Of a stretch of 64,000 bases of DNA, positions 55,065 to 63,164 are shown piece after piece. Source of the stretch: Streptomyces typhae (GTDB lineage Bacteria > Actinomycetota > Actinomycetes > Streptomycetales > Streptomycetaceae); assembly GCF_009755605.1 (NCBI RefSeq), contig NZ_WPNZ01000001.1, forward strand, positions 620,001-684,000. Direction: 5' to 3'. How positions within the stretch are numbered: the stretch's first letter is position 1; every line of letters begins with the position of its first letter. A program made the translations under genes and the position numbers. Below the pieces are notes generated by a model. It did not search any database. It saw only the letters and a list, made by a program, of their open reading frames with translations, and had not been told where the DNA came from.

Positions 55065-55137
55065 CAGGGCCGGAGGGACTTGAACCCCCAACCGCTGGTT
55101 TTGGAGACCAGTGCTCTACCAATTGAGCTACGACCCT
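55065..55137 (-). tRNA. tRNA-Trp (CCA)
   Basis: A 73-nt cloverleaf on the minus strand: acceptor AGGGTCG/CGGCCCT with one G-T pair, D arm AGCTCAATTGGTAGAGC, anticodon stem CTGGT/ACCAG with loop CTCCAAA (anticodon CCA) and T arm GGGGGTTCAAGTCCCTC. The discriminator is G, as for tRNA-Trp. 3' CCA is not encoded. It lies just upstream of secE, its usual place in Streptomyces. Confidence 0.97.
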
Positions 55138-55339
55138 TTGATTTCCCCCAACCTACAGCATCCGACCATGTGCACCGAGTGCGTTTGGAAGGAGCGGCCG
55201 TTGAGGGCCAACGACGAGTGAGTGTACGTGGTCCTGGCCGCCCCGTCGAACAGGATGGGGCCCGAGATGATCAATGCTCGGTCCCGCGGTCCTGCAAACC
55301 CGTGTGCCGGGGGCGTTCGGGGTCTGGAACGATGGGCGC

Positions 55340-56590
55340 ATGAGCGCTGTCACTCCTCCTACCGAGCGCCGGGTCTCCGCCCGAGTCGGCGCGATCTCCG
55401 AGTCCGCGACCCTCGCCGTCGACGCCAAGGCCAAGGCCCTCAAGGCCGCCGGGCGCCCGGTGATCGGTTTCGGCGCGGGCGAGCCGGACTTCCCGACCCC
55501 GGACTACATCGTCGAGGCCGCCGTCGAGGCCTGCAAGAACCCGAGGTTCCACCGCTACACGCCCGCGGGCGGCCTGCCCGAGCTGAAGGCCGCGATCGCC
55601 GCGAAGACGCTGCGCGACTCCGGGTACGAGCCCGAGGTCTCCGAGATCCTGGTGACCAACGGCGGCAAGCAGGCGATCTACGAGGCCTTCGCCGCGATCC
55701 TCGACCCGGGCGACGAGGTCGTCGTCCCGGCGCCGTACTGGACGACGTACCCCGAGTCGATCCGCCTCGCCGGCGGTGTCCCGGTCGAGGTCGTCGCCGA
55801 CGAGACCACCGGCTACCGCGTCTCCGTGGAGCAGCTGGAGGCCGCGCGCACGGAGAAGACCAAGGTCGTCCTCTTCGTGTCGCCGTCGAACCCGACCGGC
55901 GCCGTCTACAGCCGCGAGGACGCGGAGGCCATCGGCCGCTGGGCCCTGGAGCACGGCCTGTGGGTCATGACGGACGAGATCTACGAACACCTCGTCTACG
56001 GAGACGCAGCCACGCGCGGCGGCGCAGATCGACACAGCACGTCCCTGCCCGCCCTGCTGCCCGAGCTGCGGGACAAGTGCGTCGTGGTCAACGGCGTCGC
56101 CAAGACGTACGCCATGACCGGCTGGCGGGTCGGGTGGATCATCGGCCCGAAGGACGTGGTGAAGGCGGCGACCAACCTCCAGTCGCACGCCACGTCGAAC
56201 GTCTCCAACGTCGCCCAGGCCGCCGCCCTCGCCGCCGTCTCCGGCGACCTGACGGCCGTCGACGCGATGCGTGAGGCCTTCGACCGGCGCCGTCGCACGA
56301 TCGTGCGGATGCTGAACGAGATCGACGGCGTCCTGTGCCCGGAGCCCGAGGGCGCGTTCTACGCCTACCCCTCGGTGAAGGCCCTCGTCGGCAAGGAGAT
56401 CCGCGGCAAGCGCCCCCAGAACACCGTCGAGCTCGCCGCGCTCATCCTGGAGGAGGCCGAGGTCGCGGTGGTACCGGGCGAGGCCTTCGGCACCCCCGGC
56501 TACCTGCGGCTCTCGTACGCGCTCGGCGACGAGGACCTGGTCGAGGGCGTCTCGCGCATCCAGAAGCTGCTCGCCGAGGCCCGCGACTGA
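55340..56590 (+). CDS. aspC: PLP-dependent class I/II aminotransferase, aspartate aminotransferase-like
   Basis: The 416 aa product from ATG 55340 ([20 protein letters not shown]) has [40 protein letters not shown] and the PLP lysine in [16 protein letters not shown]. The final substrate-carboxylate arginine lies in [13 protein letters not shown]. This fits aspartate aminotransferase of subgroup Ib. Between [10 protein letters not shown] and [11 protein letters not shown] there is a short Gly/Arg/His insertion ([11 protein letters not shown]) compared with the usual compact loop. A strong terminator follows. Confidence 0.9.
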   Translation: MSAVTPPTERRVSARVGAISESATLAVDAKAKALKAAGRPVIGFGAGEPDFPTPDYIVEAAVEACKNPRFHRYTPAGGLPELKAAIAAKTLRDSGYEPEVSEILVTNGGKQAIYEAFAAILDPGDEVVVPAPYWTTYPESIRLAGGVPVEVVADETTGYRVSVEQLEAARTEKTKVVLFVSPSNPTGAVYSREDAEAIGRWALEHGLWVMTDEIYEHLVYGDAATRGGADRHSTSLPALLPELRDKCVVVNGVAKTYAMTGWRVGWIIGPKDVVKAATNLQSHATSNVSNVAQAAALAAVSGDLTAVDAMREAFDRRRRTIVRMLNEIDGVLCPEPEGAFYAYPSVKALVGKEIRGKRPQNTVELAALILEEAEVAVVPGEAFGTPGYLRLSYALGDEDLVEGVSRIQKLLAEARD

Positions 56591-56616
56591 CGTCGCCCCT
56601 GCGGGACCCGATCACG

Positions 56617-56656
56617 CGGACGGGGCAGTGACTCAGGTGAGTCACTGCCCCGTCCG
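56617..56656 (+). terminator. Terminator after aspC
   Basis: A near-perfect 40-nt palindrome: CGGACGGGGCAGTGACTCA (56617-56635) and its complement (56638-56656), 26 nt after the stop. Confidence 0.9.
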
Positions 56657-56727
56657 CCTGTTCGGAGAAGCATCCCTTGGGGAGAAGCGGCTACCGGGAC
56701 ACCCCACCCATGCGGCAAGATCCTGGA

Positions 56728-57759
56728 ATGGAGCGTGTACGAGACGTAAGAGAGCTGCCGAAGGCCCATCTGCACCTGCACTTCACCGGGTCGATGCGGC
56801 CCTCGACGCTGCTTGAGCTCGCCGACAAGCACGGCGTCCACCTGCCGGAGGCGCTGACGGGCGGCACGCCGCCGAAGCTGCGCGCCACCGACGAGCGGGG
56901 CTGGTTCCGCTTCCAGCGGCTCTACGACATGGCACGGTCCTGTCTGCGGGATCCCGAGGACATCCAGCGCCTGGTGCGGGAAGCGGCCGAGGAGGACATC
57001 AGGGACGGCTCGGGGTGGCTGGAGATCCAGGTCGACCCGACGTCGTACGCGCCCCGGCTCGGGGGCCTCATCCCGGCCCTGGAGATCATCCTGGACGCCG
57101 TGGAGACCGCCTCGCGGGAGACCGGCCTCGGGATGCGCGTCCTGGTCGCCGCGAACCGCATGAAGCACCCCCTGGACGCGCGCACGCTGGCCAGGCTCGC
57201 GGTGCGCTACGCCGACCGCGGCGTCGTCGGCTTCGGGCTCTCCAACGACGAACGGCGGGGCATGGCGCGGGACTTCGACCGTGCCTTCGCCATCGCCAGG
57301 GAGGGCGGCCTGCTCGCGGCCCCGCACGGCGGGGAGCTGACCGGGCCCGCCTCGGTGCGGGACTGCCTGGACGACTTGCACGCGCGGCGCATCGGCCACG
57401 GCGTGCGGGCGGCCGAGGACCCGCGGCTGCTCAGGCAGCTCGCGGAGCGCGGCGTGACGTGCGAGGTGTGCCCGGCGTCCAACGTGGCGCTCGGGGTCTA
57501 CGAGAAGCCCGAGGACGTGCCCCTGCGGACGCTGTACGACGCCGGGGTGCCGATGGCGCTCGGCGCCGACGACCCGCTGCTCTTCGGTTCGCGCCTGGCC
57601 GCGCAGTACGAGATCGCGCGGCACGACCACGGCTTCGACGACACGGAGCTCGCGGAGCTGGCACGGCAGTCGGTACGGGCTTCGGCGGCGCCCGCGAACG
57701 TGCGGGAGAAGCTGCTCGCGGACGTGGACCGGTGGCTGGCCGGGCCGCCTACAGGCTGA
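56728..57759 (+). CDS. add: Adenosine deaminase family protein
   Basis: Hydrolytic deaminase of the purine salvage type. The 343 aa product from ATG 56728 (MERVRDVRELPKAHLHLHFT) has the metal motif HLHLHFTGSMRP, then HGGELTGPASV, a histidine in RIGHGVRAAEDP and GADDPLLFGS with the metal/catalytic aspartates. Its SNDE motif (VVGFGLSNDERRGM) deviates from the classical GFDLAGDE of bacterial adenosine deaminase, so substrate specificity (adenosine, adenine or another aminopurine) is not certain. ATGs at 56677 and 56710 are alternative starts. Its 3' end overlaps murB by 11 bp. Confidence 0.85.
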   Translation: MERVRDVRELPKAHLHLHFTGSMRPSTLLELADKHGVHLPEALTGGTPPKLRATDERGWFRFQRLYDMARSCLRDPEDIQRLVREAAEEDIRDGSGWLEIQVDPTSYAPRLGGLIPALEIILDAVETASRETGLGMRVLVAANRMKHPLDARTLARLAVRYADRGVVGFGLSNDERRGMARDFDRAFAIAREGGLLAAPHGGELTGPASVRDCLDDLHARRIGHGVRAAEDPRLLRQLAERGVTCEVCPASNVALGVYEKPEDVPLRTLYDAGVPMALGADDPLLFGSRLAAQYEIARHDHGFDDTELAELARQSVRASAAPANVREKLLADVDRWLAGPPTG

Positions 57760-58804
57760 CGCCCACCGTCACCGGCTCGTTGACCAGCGTGACCCCGAAG
57801 GCCTCCCGCACGCCTGCGACGACCTCGCGGGCCAGGGCGAGCAGGTCCTCGGTGGTCGCGCCGCCGCGGTTGGTCAGGGCCAGCGTGTGCTTGCTGGAGA
57901 TGCGGGCCGGGCCCTGGCCGTAGCCCTTGGTGAAGCCCGCCTTGTCGATGAGCCAGGCCGCGGAGGTCTTCACACGGCCGTCGCCCGCGGGGAACGCGGG
58001 CGGGGCGGCGTCCGGGCCGAGCCGCTCCGCCACGCGCGCGTGGAAGGCGGTGAACTCCTCGGCGGTGAGGATCGGGTTGGTGAAGAACGAACCCGCCGAC
58101 CAGCTGTCGTGGTCCTCGGGGTCGAGCACCATGCCCTTGCCCGCACGCAGCTTCAGGACGGTCTCCCTGGCCGCGGCGGCGGGCACCCGCTCACCGGCCT
58201 CGACGCCGAGCGTCCGCGCTGTCTCCGGGTACGCGATCGGGGCGCTCATACCGCTCGCGTCCTCAAGGCGGAACCGCACCCGCAGCACCACGAACCGCTC
58301 GGGATCGGCCTTGAAACGACTGTGCCGGTACGAGAAGTCGCACTCGGCGTTCGGAATCGTGACCGTCTCTCCGGCCTTCCGGTCGTACGCGATCACCTCG
58401 GTGATCGTCGAGGAGACCTCCTGGCCGTACGCGCCCACGTTCTGGATGGGCGTGGCGCCCGCGGAGCCGGGGATACCGGCCAGGCACTCGATGCCCGCGA
58501 GCCCCGCTTCGACGGTCCTCGCCACGGCCTCCGTCCACACCTCACCGGCCGCCAGTTCGAGCTCCGCGCCGTCGAGCACGAAGCCGGTGGTGGCGATGCG
58601 CAGCGCGGTGCCGTCGAAGCCCTTGTCGCCGATGACCAGGTTCGATCCACCGCCGATGATCAGCAGCGGGGTCCCGGAGTCGTCGGCCTCGCGGACAGCG
58701 GCGATCACCTCGGCGTCGCTGGTCGCGGTGATCAGCCGGGCCGCGGGCCCACCGAGCCGGAAGGTGGTGAGCGGGGCGAGGGGGGCGTCGTGTAGTACGT
58801 GCAC
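57749..58804 (-). CDS. murB: UDP-N-acetylenolpyruvoylglucosamine reductase
   Basis: FAD enzyme that reduces UDP-GlcNAc-enolpyruvate to UDP-MurNAc. The 351 aa product from GTG 58804 starts VHVLHDAPLAPLTTFRLGG. FAD contacts are GGGSNLVIGD and IPGSAGATPIQNVGAYGQEV, with the catalytic region SYRHSRFK and SAGSFFTNPI (conserved serine proton donor). The length fits type I MurB. It converges with the adenosine deaminase gene, overlapping by 11 bp. Confidence 0.95.
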   Translation of the reverse strand: MHVLHDAPLAPLTTFRLGGPAARLITATSDAEVIAAVREADDSGTPLLIIGGGSNLVIGDKGFDGTALRIATTGFVLDGAELELAAGEVWTEAVARTVEAGLAGIECLAGIPGSAGATPIQNVGAYGQEVSSTITEVIAYDRKAGETVTIPNAECDFSYRHSRFKADPERFVVLRVRFRLEDASGMSAPIAYPETARTLGVEAGERVPAAAARETVLKLRAGKGMVLDPEDHDSWSAGSFFTNPILTAEEFTAFHARVAERLGPDAAPPAFPAGDGRVKTSAAWLIDKAGFTKGYGQGPARISSKHTLALTNRGGATTEDLLALAREVVAGVREAFGVTLVNEPVTVGVSL

Positions 58805-58920
58805 GCCTCCCAGGGTATGCGGGGCCTCTGGTGGGGTGTACGGACACCCCACCGGCGGAACATCCCCGCCCACCCGCCCCCAGTAGGGACAGATGGGCGG
58901 GGAGAACCGCCGGGTTGATC

Positions 58921-58950
58921 AAGCCCGTCCGGCGATCGAGGACGAGCGCG
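58921..58950. repeat. Dispersed repeat family III (CCCGTCCGGCGATCGAGGAC)
   Basis: The block AAGCCCGTCCGGCGATCGAG and its continuation GACGAGCGCG lie in the 205-bp gap between the MFS stop and murB. This is a recognisable, very common Streptomyces intergenic element. Single copy in this window. Confidence 0.6.
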
Positions 58951-59009
58951 CAGCGCGATCGACCCGCACCGACGCCAGGCCGCAGCCGTCCAGCGCCAGG
59001 CCTCAGCCA

Positions 59010-60443
59010 TCAGGCGGCAACAGTCACCCGCTCCTTCTCGGGGGCACCGGCACCCCCGGAGCCCCCTGCCCCACCCCGGGGCAACAGCGCGGCGGAAACG
59101 GCCGCAAGGCCGACGACCCCCGCCCCCACCCACAGCGCGGGCTCCAGTCCGTCCACATACGCGGTGGCGCCCTCGTAGCCGCCCCGCGCGGTGAAGACCG
59201 CCGTCAGGACGGCGATACCGAGCGCCCCGCCCACCTCGCGCAAGGCGTTGTTCGCGCCGGAGGCGATGCCCTGCTCGGCGGGCCGGACGCTGGCCATGAC
59301 GAGGCTGGCGGCGGGCGCGAAGTACAGGGCCATGCCGATCCCGCTGAGGATCAGGGCGGGGAGTTGGGCGGCGTACGACACGTCGGGCGTGAGGACGACC
59401 GCGAACCAGCCGAGCCCGACGGCCTGGAGCGCGAGCCCCACGGTGACGACCGGACGGCCGCCGACGCGGTCGGAGAGGTAGCCGGCGATCGGTGCCACGA
59501 GCATCGGCATCCCGGTCCACGGGAGCATGCGCAGCCCCGCCTCGGTCGGCGAGTAGCCGAGCACCCGCTGGAGGAACTGGCTGAGCAGGAAGATCGCGCC
59601 GAACATTCCGACGAACATCAGCAGACTGGCCGCGTTGATCGAGGAGAAGGCCCGGTTCCGGAAGAGCCGCATCGGGAGCATCGCGTTCTGGCTGCGCATG
59701 CCGTGGCGCACGAAGCCGACGAGCAGGGCGCCGCCCCCGATCAGACCGGTGAGGACGGGAGCGCTGGTCCAACCGTCGAAGTTTCCGCGGATCAGTCCGT
59801 AGACGATGCCGAACAGGCCGCCGCTGGCGAGGAGCGTGCCGGTGATGTCGAGCCGCGCACCTGTGCCGTACGACTCGGCGAGGCGCATCCGGGCGAGCGG
59901 CAGCAGGGCGAGGCCCAGCGGGACGTTCAGCCAGAAGATCCACTGCCAGGAGATGTGTTCGGTGAGCGCTCCCCCGATGAGCGGCCCGCTGGCGACGGCG
60001 AGGCCGTTGACGGCGCCCCAGATCCCGTACGCCATCCCGCGCTTGTCGGCCGGTACGGCGGCGGTGAGCAGGGTCAGGGTGAGCGGCATCATGATCGCGG
60101 CGCCGACGCCCTGGACCGCGCGGGCGGCGATCAGCTCCGCCACACCGGGCGCGAGGGCCGCGGCGGCGGACGAGGCGGTGAAGATCGCGAGGCCGACGCC
60201 GAAGAGCTTGCGCCGCCCGAACCTGTCCCCCAGGGCCGCGCCGAACATCAGCAGGACGGCGAAGGTGAGGGTGTAGGCGTTCACCGTCCATTCCAGCTCT
60301 TCCAGGCCACCGCCCAGATCCTCGCTGATGGAGGGCAGTGCGGTGGTGACGACCAGGTTGTCGAGGGCCGCCATGAAACCGGCGACACTCGTGATCACGA
60401 GGGCCCAGACGACTCCCCCGCGCTGTGCTGTTCGTTGTGACAT
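59010..60443 (-). CDS. MFS drug-efflux transporter, DHA2 (14-helix) type
   Basis: The 477 aa product from ATG 60443 (MSQRTAQRGGVVWALVITSV) has about 14 hydrophobic helices. It shows the MFS motif A in GDRFGRRKLFG and the drug-antiporter motif C region GAAIMMPLTLTLL. Helix 1 carries FMAALDNLVVTTALPSISED, typical of DHA2 exporters. It would pump a drug or metabolite using the proton gradient. A TetR gene lies upstream on the same strand, and the intervening promoter carries the same palindrome as the tetR promoter, so expression is probably repressed by that TetR. Confidence 0.9.
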   Translation of the reverse strand: MSQRTAQRGGVVWALVITSVAGFMAALDNLVVTTALPSISEDLGGGLEELEWTVNAYTLTFAVLLMFGAALGDRFGRRKLFGVGLAIFTASSAAAALAPGVAELIAARAVQGVGAAIMMPLTLTLLTAAVPADKRGMAYGIWGAVNGLAVASGPLIGGALTEHISWQWIFWLNVPLGLALLPLARMRLAESYGTGARLDITGTLLASGGLFGIVYGLIRGNFDGWTSAPVLTGLIGGGALLVGFVRHGMRSQNAMLPMRLFRNRAFSSINAASLLMFVGMFGAIFLLSQFLQRVLGYSPTEAGLRMLPWTGMPMLVAPIAGYLSDRVGGRPVVTVGLALQAVGLGWFAVVLTPDVSYAAQLPALILSGIGMALYFAPAASLVMASVRPAEQGIASGANNALREVGGALGIAVLTAVFTARGGYEGATAYVDGLEPALWVGAGVVGLAAVSAALLPRGGAGGSGGAGAPEKERVTVAA

Positions 60444-60489
60444 CGATCCCCCATAAACCGGCTGACACGCACTGCGCACCAGCTGTCAG

Positions 60490-60509
60490 GTTAGTAATTG
60501 ATGACTAAC
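60490..60509 (-). promoter_or_regulatory. Putative TetR operator before the MFS gene
   Basis: GTTAGT (60490-60495), 8-nt spacer, ACTAAC (60504-60509), 46 nt upstream of the MFS start. Same half-sites and spacing as the site upstream of tetR. Confidence 0.75.
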
Positions 60510-60622
60510 TTTTGTGGGCATGCCGAACTCACTGCCCACGACTCCATCGAGCCCAACCACGGCAACAGCCCCGGCCGCAGTCGCGCCGGGCGTGCCCGGC
60601 ACCCCCGGACGCCCGTCCGCAC

Positions 60623-61195
60623 TCACGACGGCGCGCAGCCCTCCGGGGGCTGTGCCGACAAGTACATCCCCTGCCAGACGCGGTGTTCGGCGGGGAACCC
60701 CATGGCCGACAGCACATTGACGAGCATGCCGAACGCCATGAAGGTCGTCGTCTCCTTCAGGTCGGCCCCGAGCGGCAGGTGCGCCGCTTCCCAGATCTCC
60801 ATCCATCCGGCGCGCACCATGTCGCCGAACTCACTGTCCCCGGCGGCCTCGGCGGCCGCCACGGCCACGTACGTCTGGAGCTGCATCTGCAGCTTGTCCG
60901 GGTCGTCCGCGATGAGCTGCGAGTACGCGGAAGCCATGGCGTGCAGGGCCTCCTCGCCCGTAAGTCCTTCGCTCGCCTTCTCGAAGACCTTGCGGGTGTC
61001 CTCCAGGCAGCGCGCCGACGCCGCCAGGAAGATCGCCTTCTTGCTGGGGAAGAGCCGGAAGAGATAGGGCTGTGAGACTCCGACGCGCTTGGCGATCGCC
61101 TCGGTCGACGTCCCGTGGTACCCCCCGCGGGCGAACTCGCTCATCGCCGCGCGGATGACGCTCTCACGCCTCTCCTCTGCGCTCATCCTGACCAT
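60623..61195 (-). CDS. TetR-family transcriptional repressor
   Basis: The 190 aa product has the TetR DNA-binding domain at about residues 8-54 (RRESVIRAAMSEFARGGYHG, EAIAKRVGVSQPYLFRLFPS), where helix 3 reads VSQPYLFRLFPSKKA. A variable helical ligand domain follows. ATG 61195 (MVRMSAEE) or 61186 may start it. It is upstream of the MFS exporter, and both promoters carry the palindrome GTTAGT-N8-ACTAAC, so it likely represses both. The inducer is unknown. Confidence 0.9.
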   Translation of the reverse strand: MVRMSAEERRESVIRAAMSEFARGGYHGTSTEAIAKRVGVSQPYLFRLFPSKKAIFLAASARCLEDTRKVFEKASEGLTGEEALHAMASAYSQLIADDPDKLQMQLQTYVAVAAAEAAGDSEFGDMVRAGWMEIWEAAHLPLGADLKETTTFMAFGMLVNVLSAMGFPAEHRVWQGMYLSAQPPEGCAPS

Positions 61196-61202
61196 GCGGC
61201 TA

Positions 61203-61224
61203 AGTTAGTGCCCAATCACTAACT
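61203..61224 (-). promoter_or_regulatory. Putative TetR operator before the tetR gene
   Basis: AGTTAGTG (61203-61210), CCCAAT, CACTAACT (61217-61224): a perfect 8-bp inverted repeat, 8 nt before the tetR ATG. The AT-rich sequence stands out in this GC-rich context. Confidence 0.78.
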
Positions 61225-61238
61225 AAGTCAAGGCTGCG

Positions 61239-61278
61239 GACTGGGACCGAACAGTGCTGCTGACTGGGACCGAACAGT
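61239..61278. repeat. 17-bp direct repeat GACTGGGACCGAACAGT
   Basis: Identical copies at 61239-61255 and 61262-61278 (period 23 bp), between the tetR operator and the hadB terminator. Possibly a local duplication or binding site. Confidence 0.75.
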
Positions 61279-61310
61279 AAGGGGCGTCCGCCATGGCGGA
61301 CGCCCCTTAC
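61277..61310 (-). terminator. Terminator after the MaoC pair
   Basis: Perfect 16-bp arms GTAAGGGGCGTCCGCC (61277-61292) and GGCGGACGCCCCTTAC (61295-61310) around AT, 34 nt after the stop at 61345. Confidence 0.9.
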
Positions 61311-61344
61311 CTACCGGATGACTTGCTGCCGGTGTGCGGAACCC

Positions 61345-61773
61345 TCAGGCGAGACGAACGACGGCCCGGGACATGCCGAGCACCTTCTGGTCGTCGCTCT
61401 TCGCGAGGAGGTCCACGCGGACCTGGTTGTCGTCGAGCTTCGCCGCGACCTTGGCGCTGACCTCGATCGTCGCGCCCTTGTCGTCGTTGGGGACGACGAC
61501 CGGCTTGGTGAAGCGCACGCCGTACTCGACGACGGCGCCGGGGTCACCCGCCCAGTCCGTGACCACGCGGATGGCCTCGGCCATGGTGAACATGCCGTGC
61601 GCGATGACGTCGGGCAGGCCGACCTCGAGGGCGAACTTCTCGTTCCAGTGGATCGGGTTGAAGTCGCCGGAGGCGCCCGCGTACTGCACCAGGGTCGCGC
61701 GCGTCACGGGGAAGGACTGGGCCGGCAGTTCGGTGCCGACCTCGATGTCGTCGTATGCGATCTTCGCCGTCAT
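61345..61773 (-). CDS. MaoC-family dehydratase (HadB-like)
   Basis: The 142 aa product MTAKIAYDDIEVGTELPAQS has the hydratase-2 motif YAGASGDFNPIHWNEKFALE with the catalytic Asp/His pair and GLPDVIAHGMFTMA. In mycobacteria the equivalent HadB combines with HadA or HadC as a 3-hydroxyacyl-ACP dehydratase in fatty-acid elongation. Here it follows the HadA-like gene by 4 nt, so a heterodimer is likely. Confidence 0.9.
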   Translation of the reverse strand: MTAKIAYDDIEVGTELPAQSFPVTRATLVQYAGASGDFNPIHWNEKFALEVGLPDVIAHGMFTMAEAIRVVTDWAGDPGAVVEYGVRFTKPVVVPNDDKGATIEVSAKVAAKLDDNQVRVDLLAKSDDQKVLGMSRAVVRLA

Positions 61774-61777
61774 CGTC

Positions 61778-62311
61778 TCAGGCCCCCTCTGCCGCGGTGT
61801 CGGACGTCTTGGCCGCGGGCTCGTCGGCCGGCTTGGCCGCGGACTCGTCGGCCGGCTTGGCCGTGGTGCCCGCGGCGCGTGCGACGAGCTTGGTCCAGGC
61901 GGTCACGACGTGCTCGCCGGCGGCGTCGTGGACGTCGCCGCGGATGTCCAGGATGTCGTTGCCCGCCATGGACTTGATGTTCTCGATGGTGGACGTCACC
62001 GTGAGCCGGTCGCCCGCGTGGACGGGGCGCGTGTAGGCGAACTTCTGGTCGCCGTGCACGACGCGGCTGTAGTCGAGACCCAGCTGGGGGTCGGAGATGA
62101 CCTCACCCGCGGCCCGATAGGTGATCGCGAACACAAAGGTCGGCGGGGCGAGCACATCGGGGTGACCGAGAGCCTTGGCGGCCTCCGGGTCGGTGTACGC
62201 GGGATTGGCGTCGCCCACCGCGACCGCGAACTCGCGGATCTTCTCGCGGCCGACCTCGTAGGGGTCGGTGGGCGGGTAGGACCGCCCCACGAAGGACTGG
62301 TCGAGCGCCAT
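61778..62311 (-). CDS. MaoC N-terminal domain dehydratase (HadA-like)
   Basis: The 177 aa product MALDQSFVGRSYPPTDPYEV has the hot-dog fold of the structural partner subunit (KIREFAVAVGDANPAYTDPE, APPTFVFAITY). It lacks the full catalytic D-x-x-x-x-H motif, as HadA does. Its C-terminus carries an acidic repeat KPADESAAKPADEPAAK. It has a strong AGGAGG site and a leader containing a 9-bp tandem repeat. Confidence 0.9.
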   Translation of the reverse strand: MALDQSFVGRSYPPTDPYEVGREKIREFAVAVGDANPAYTDPEAAKALGHPDVLAPPTFVFAITYRAAGEVISDPQLGLDYSRVVHGDQKFAYTRPVHAGDRLTVTSTIENIKSMAGNDILDIRGDVHDAAGEHVVTAWTKLVARAAGTTAKPADESAAKPADEPAAKTSDTAAEGA

Positions 62312-62335
62312 GGCTCAGCACCTCCTGGCAGCTGG

Positions 62336-62416
62336 GTGGACAGAATCGACAGGAACAGCAGGAACAACCGGGTCGACAGGGTCGACAGGAACAACAGGGT
62401 CGACGAGGTCGACAGG
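62336..62416 (-). repeat. Nine 9-bp tandem units in the hadA leader
   Basis: Nine consecutive 9-nt units (GTCGACAGG at 62372, 62381 and 62408; AACAACAGG and other variants between) fill 62336-62416. They lie just upstream of the hadA ribosome-binding site and downstream of the rpmG terminator. Copy number is likely to vary and could alter leader spacing or promoter position. Confidence 0.85.
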
Positions 62417-62430
62417 GTGGGAAAACGACG

Positions 62431-62464
62431 CGAGGCCGCCCCCGAGTGAACGGGGACGGCCTCG
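62431..62464 (-). terminator. Terminator after rpmG
   Basis: Arms CGAGGCCGCCCCCG (62431-62444) and CGGGGACGGCCTCG (62451-62464), one internal mismatch, loop AGTGAA, 12 nt after the rpmG stop. Confidence 0.85.
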
Positions 62465-62476
62465 TGTACGAGCCTT

Positions 62477-62641
62477 TTATCGCGTTTCGCGGTGCGCGGT
62501 GTGCGAGTTGCAGCGCGGGCAGTGCTTCTTCATCTCAAGACGGTCCGGGTTGTTACGCCGGTTCTTCTTGGTGATGTAGTTCCGCTCCTTGCACTCCACG
62601 CAGGCCAGCGTGATCTTCGGGCGGACGTCGGTGGCAGCCAC
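62477..62641 (-). CDS. rpmG: 50S ribosomal protein L33, zinc-binding form
   Basis: The 54 aa product from GTG 62641 ([20 protein letters not shown]) has CVEC and CPRC zinc pairs, so it is the C+ form. It lies downstream of the tRNA-Met/tRNA-Thr genes, as in other Streptomyces. Confidence 0.97.
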
Positions 62642-62729
62642 GTGAGTGCTCCTTGACGGACGGATGGACGGATGAACGCATAAAAGAGTAGCCGATCGGA
62701 GGACCGACCCCACAATCGGCTACTGAGGG

Positions 62730-62802
62730 TAGCGGTGACCGGACTTGAACCGGTGACACAGCGATTATGAGCCGCTTGCTCTACCGACTGAGCTACACCG
62801 CT
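62730..62802 (-). tRNA. tRNA-Met (CAT), elongator type
   Basis: A 73-nt cloverleaf on the minus strand: acceptor AGCGGTG/CACCGCT, discriminator A, anticodon loop CTCATAA (anticodon CAT), T arm CCGGTTCAAGTCCGG. It starts with an A-T pair at 1-72 rather than the mismatched C-A pair of initiator tRNA, so elongator Met. 3' CCA is not encoded. Confidence 0.95.
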
Positions 62803-62851
62803 GCGATGCACTTCCGCTCCTCGCCCGGAGGCGAGGAACCTGGCACATCAG

Positions 62852-62924
62852 AGCCCCAATGCGGAATCGAACCGCAGACCTTCTCCTTACCATGGAGACG
62901 CTCTACCGACTGAGCTATTGGGGC
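62852..62924 (-). tRNA. tRNA-Thr (GGT)
   Basis: A 73-nt cloverleaf on the minus strand: acceptor GCCCCAA/TTGGGGC, discriminator T, anticodon stem TCTCC/GGAGA with loop ATGGTAA (anticodon GGT), T arm GCGGTTCGATTCCGC. It is 49 nt upstream of tRNA-Met. Confidence 0.95.
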
Positions 62925-63164
62925 GAGCGATGAAGACATTACACGGTTGCCCGCCGTTCGCCCAAATCCGTTTCGACCGGGGCCTCCGCGGGGAACGTGC
63001 GGGCCCGGATCGGGCCGTCTCACCCGCCTCACCAGCGATCATCCGGCACTCGCACCACACCGGTACGACTATTGCGTTCCTCCGCGAAGCGGGCCTGCCG
63101 CCGTCCTAGGCTCGACCCACGCTGCGTGATCTTGCCCGTCCCGCCCCCGAGCCACAGGAGCGCG

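Noticed and set aside
62925..63164. Short frames between tRNA-Thr and the amidohydrolase
   Set aside because: No ribosome-binding site, no family resemblance and inconsistent codon bias.
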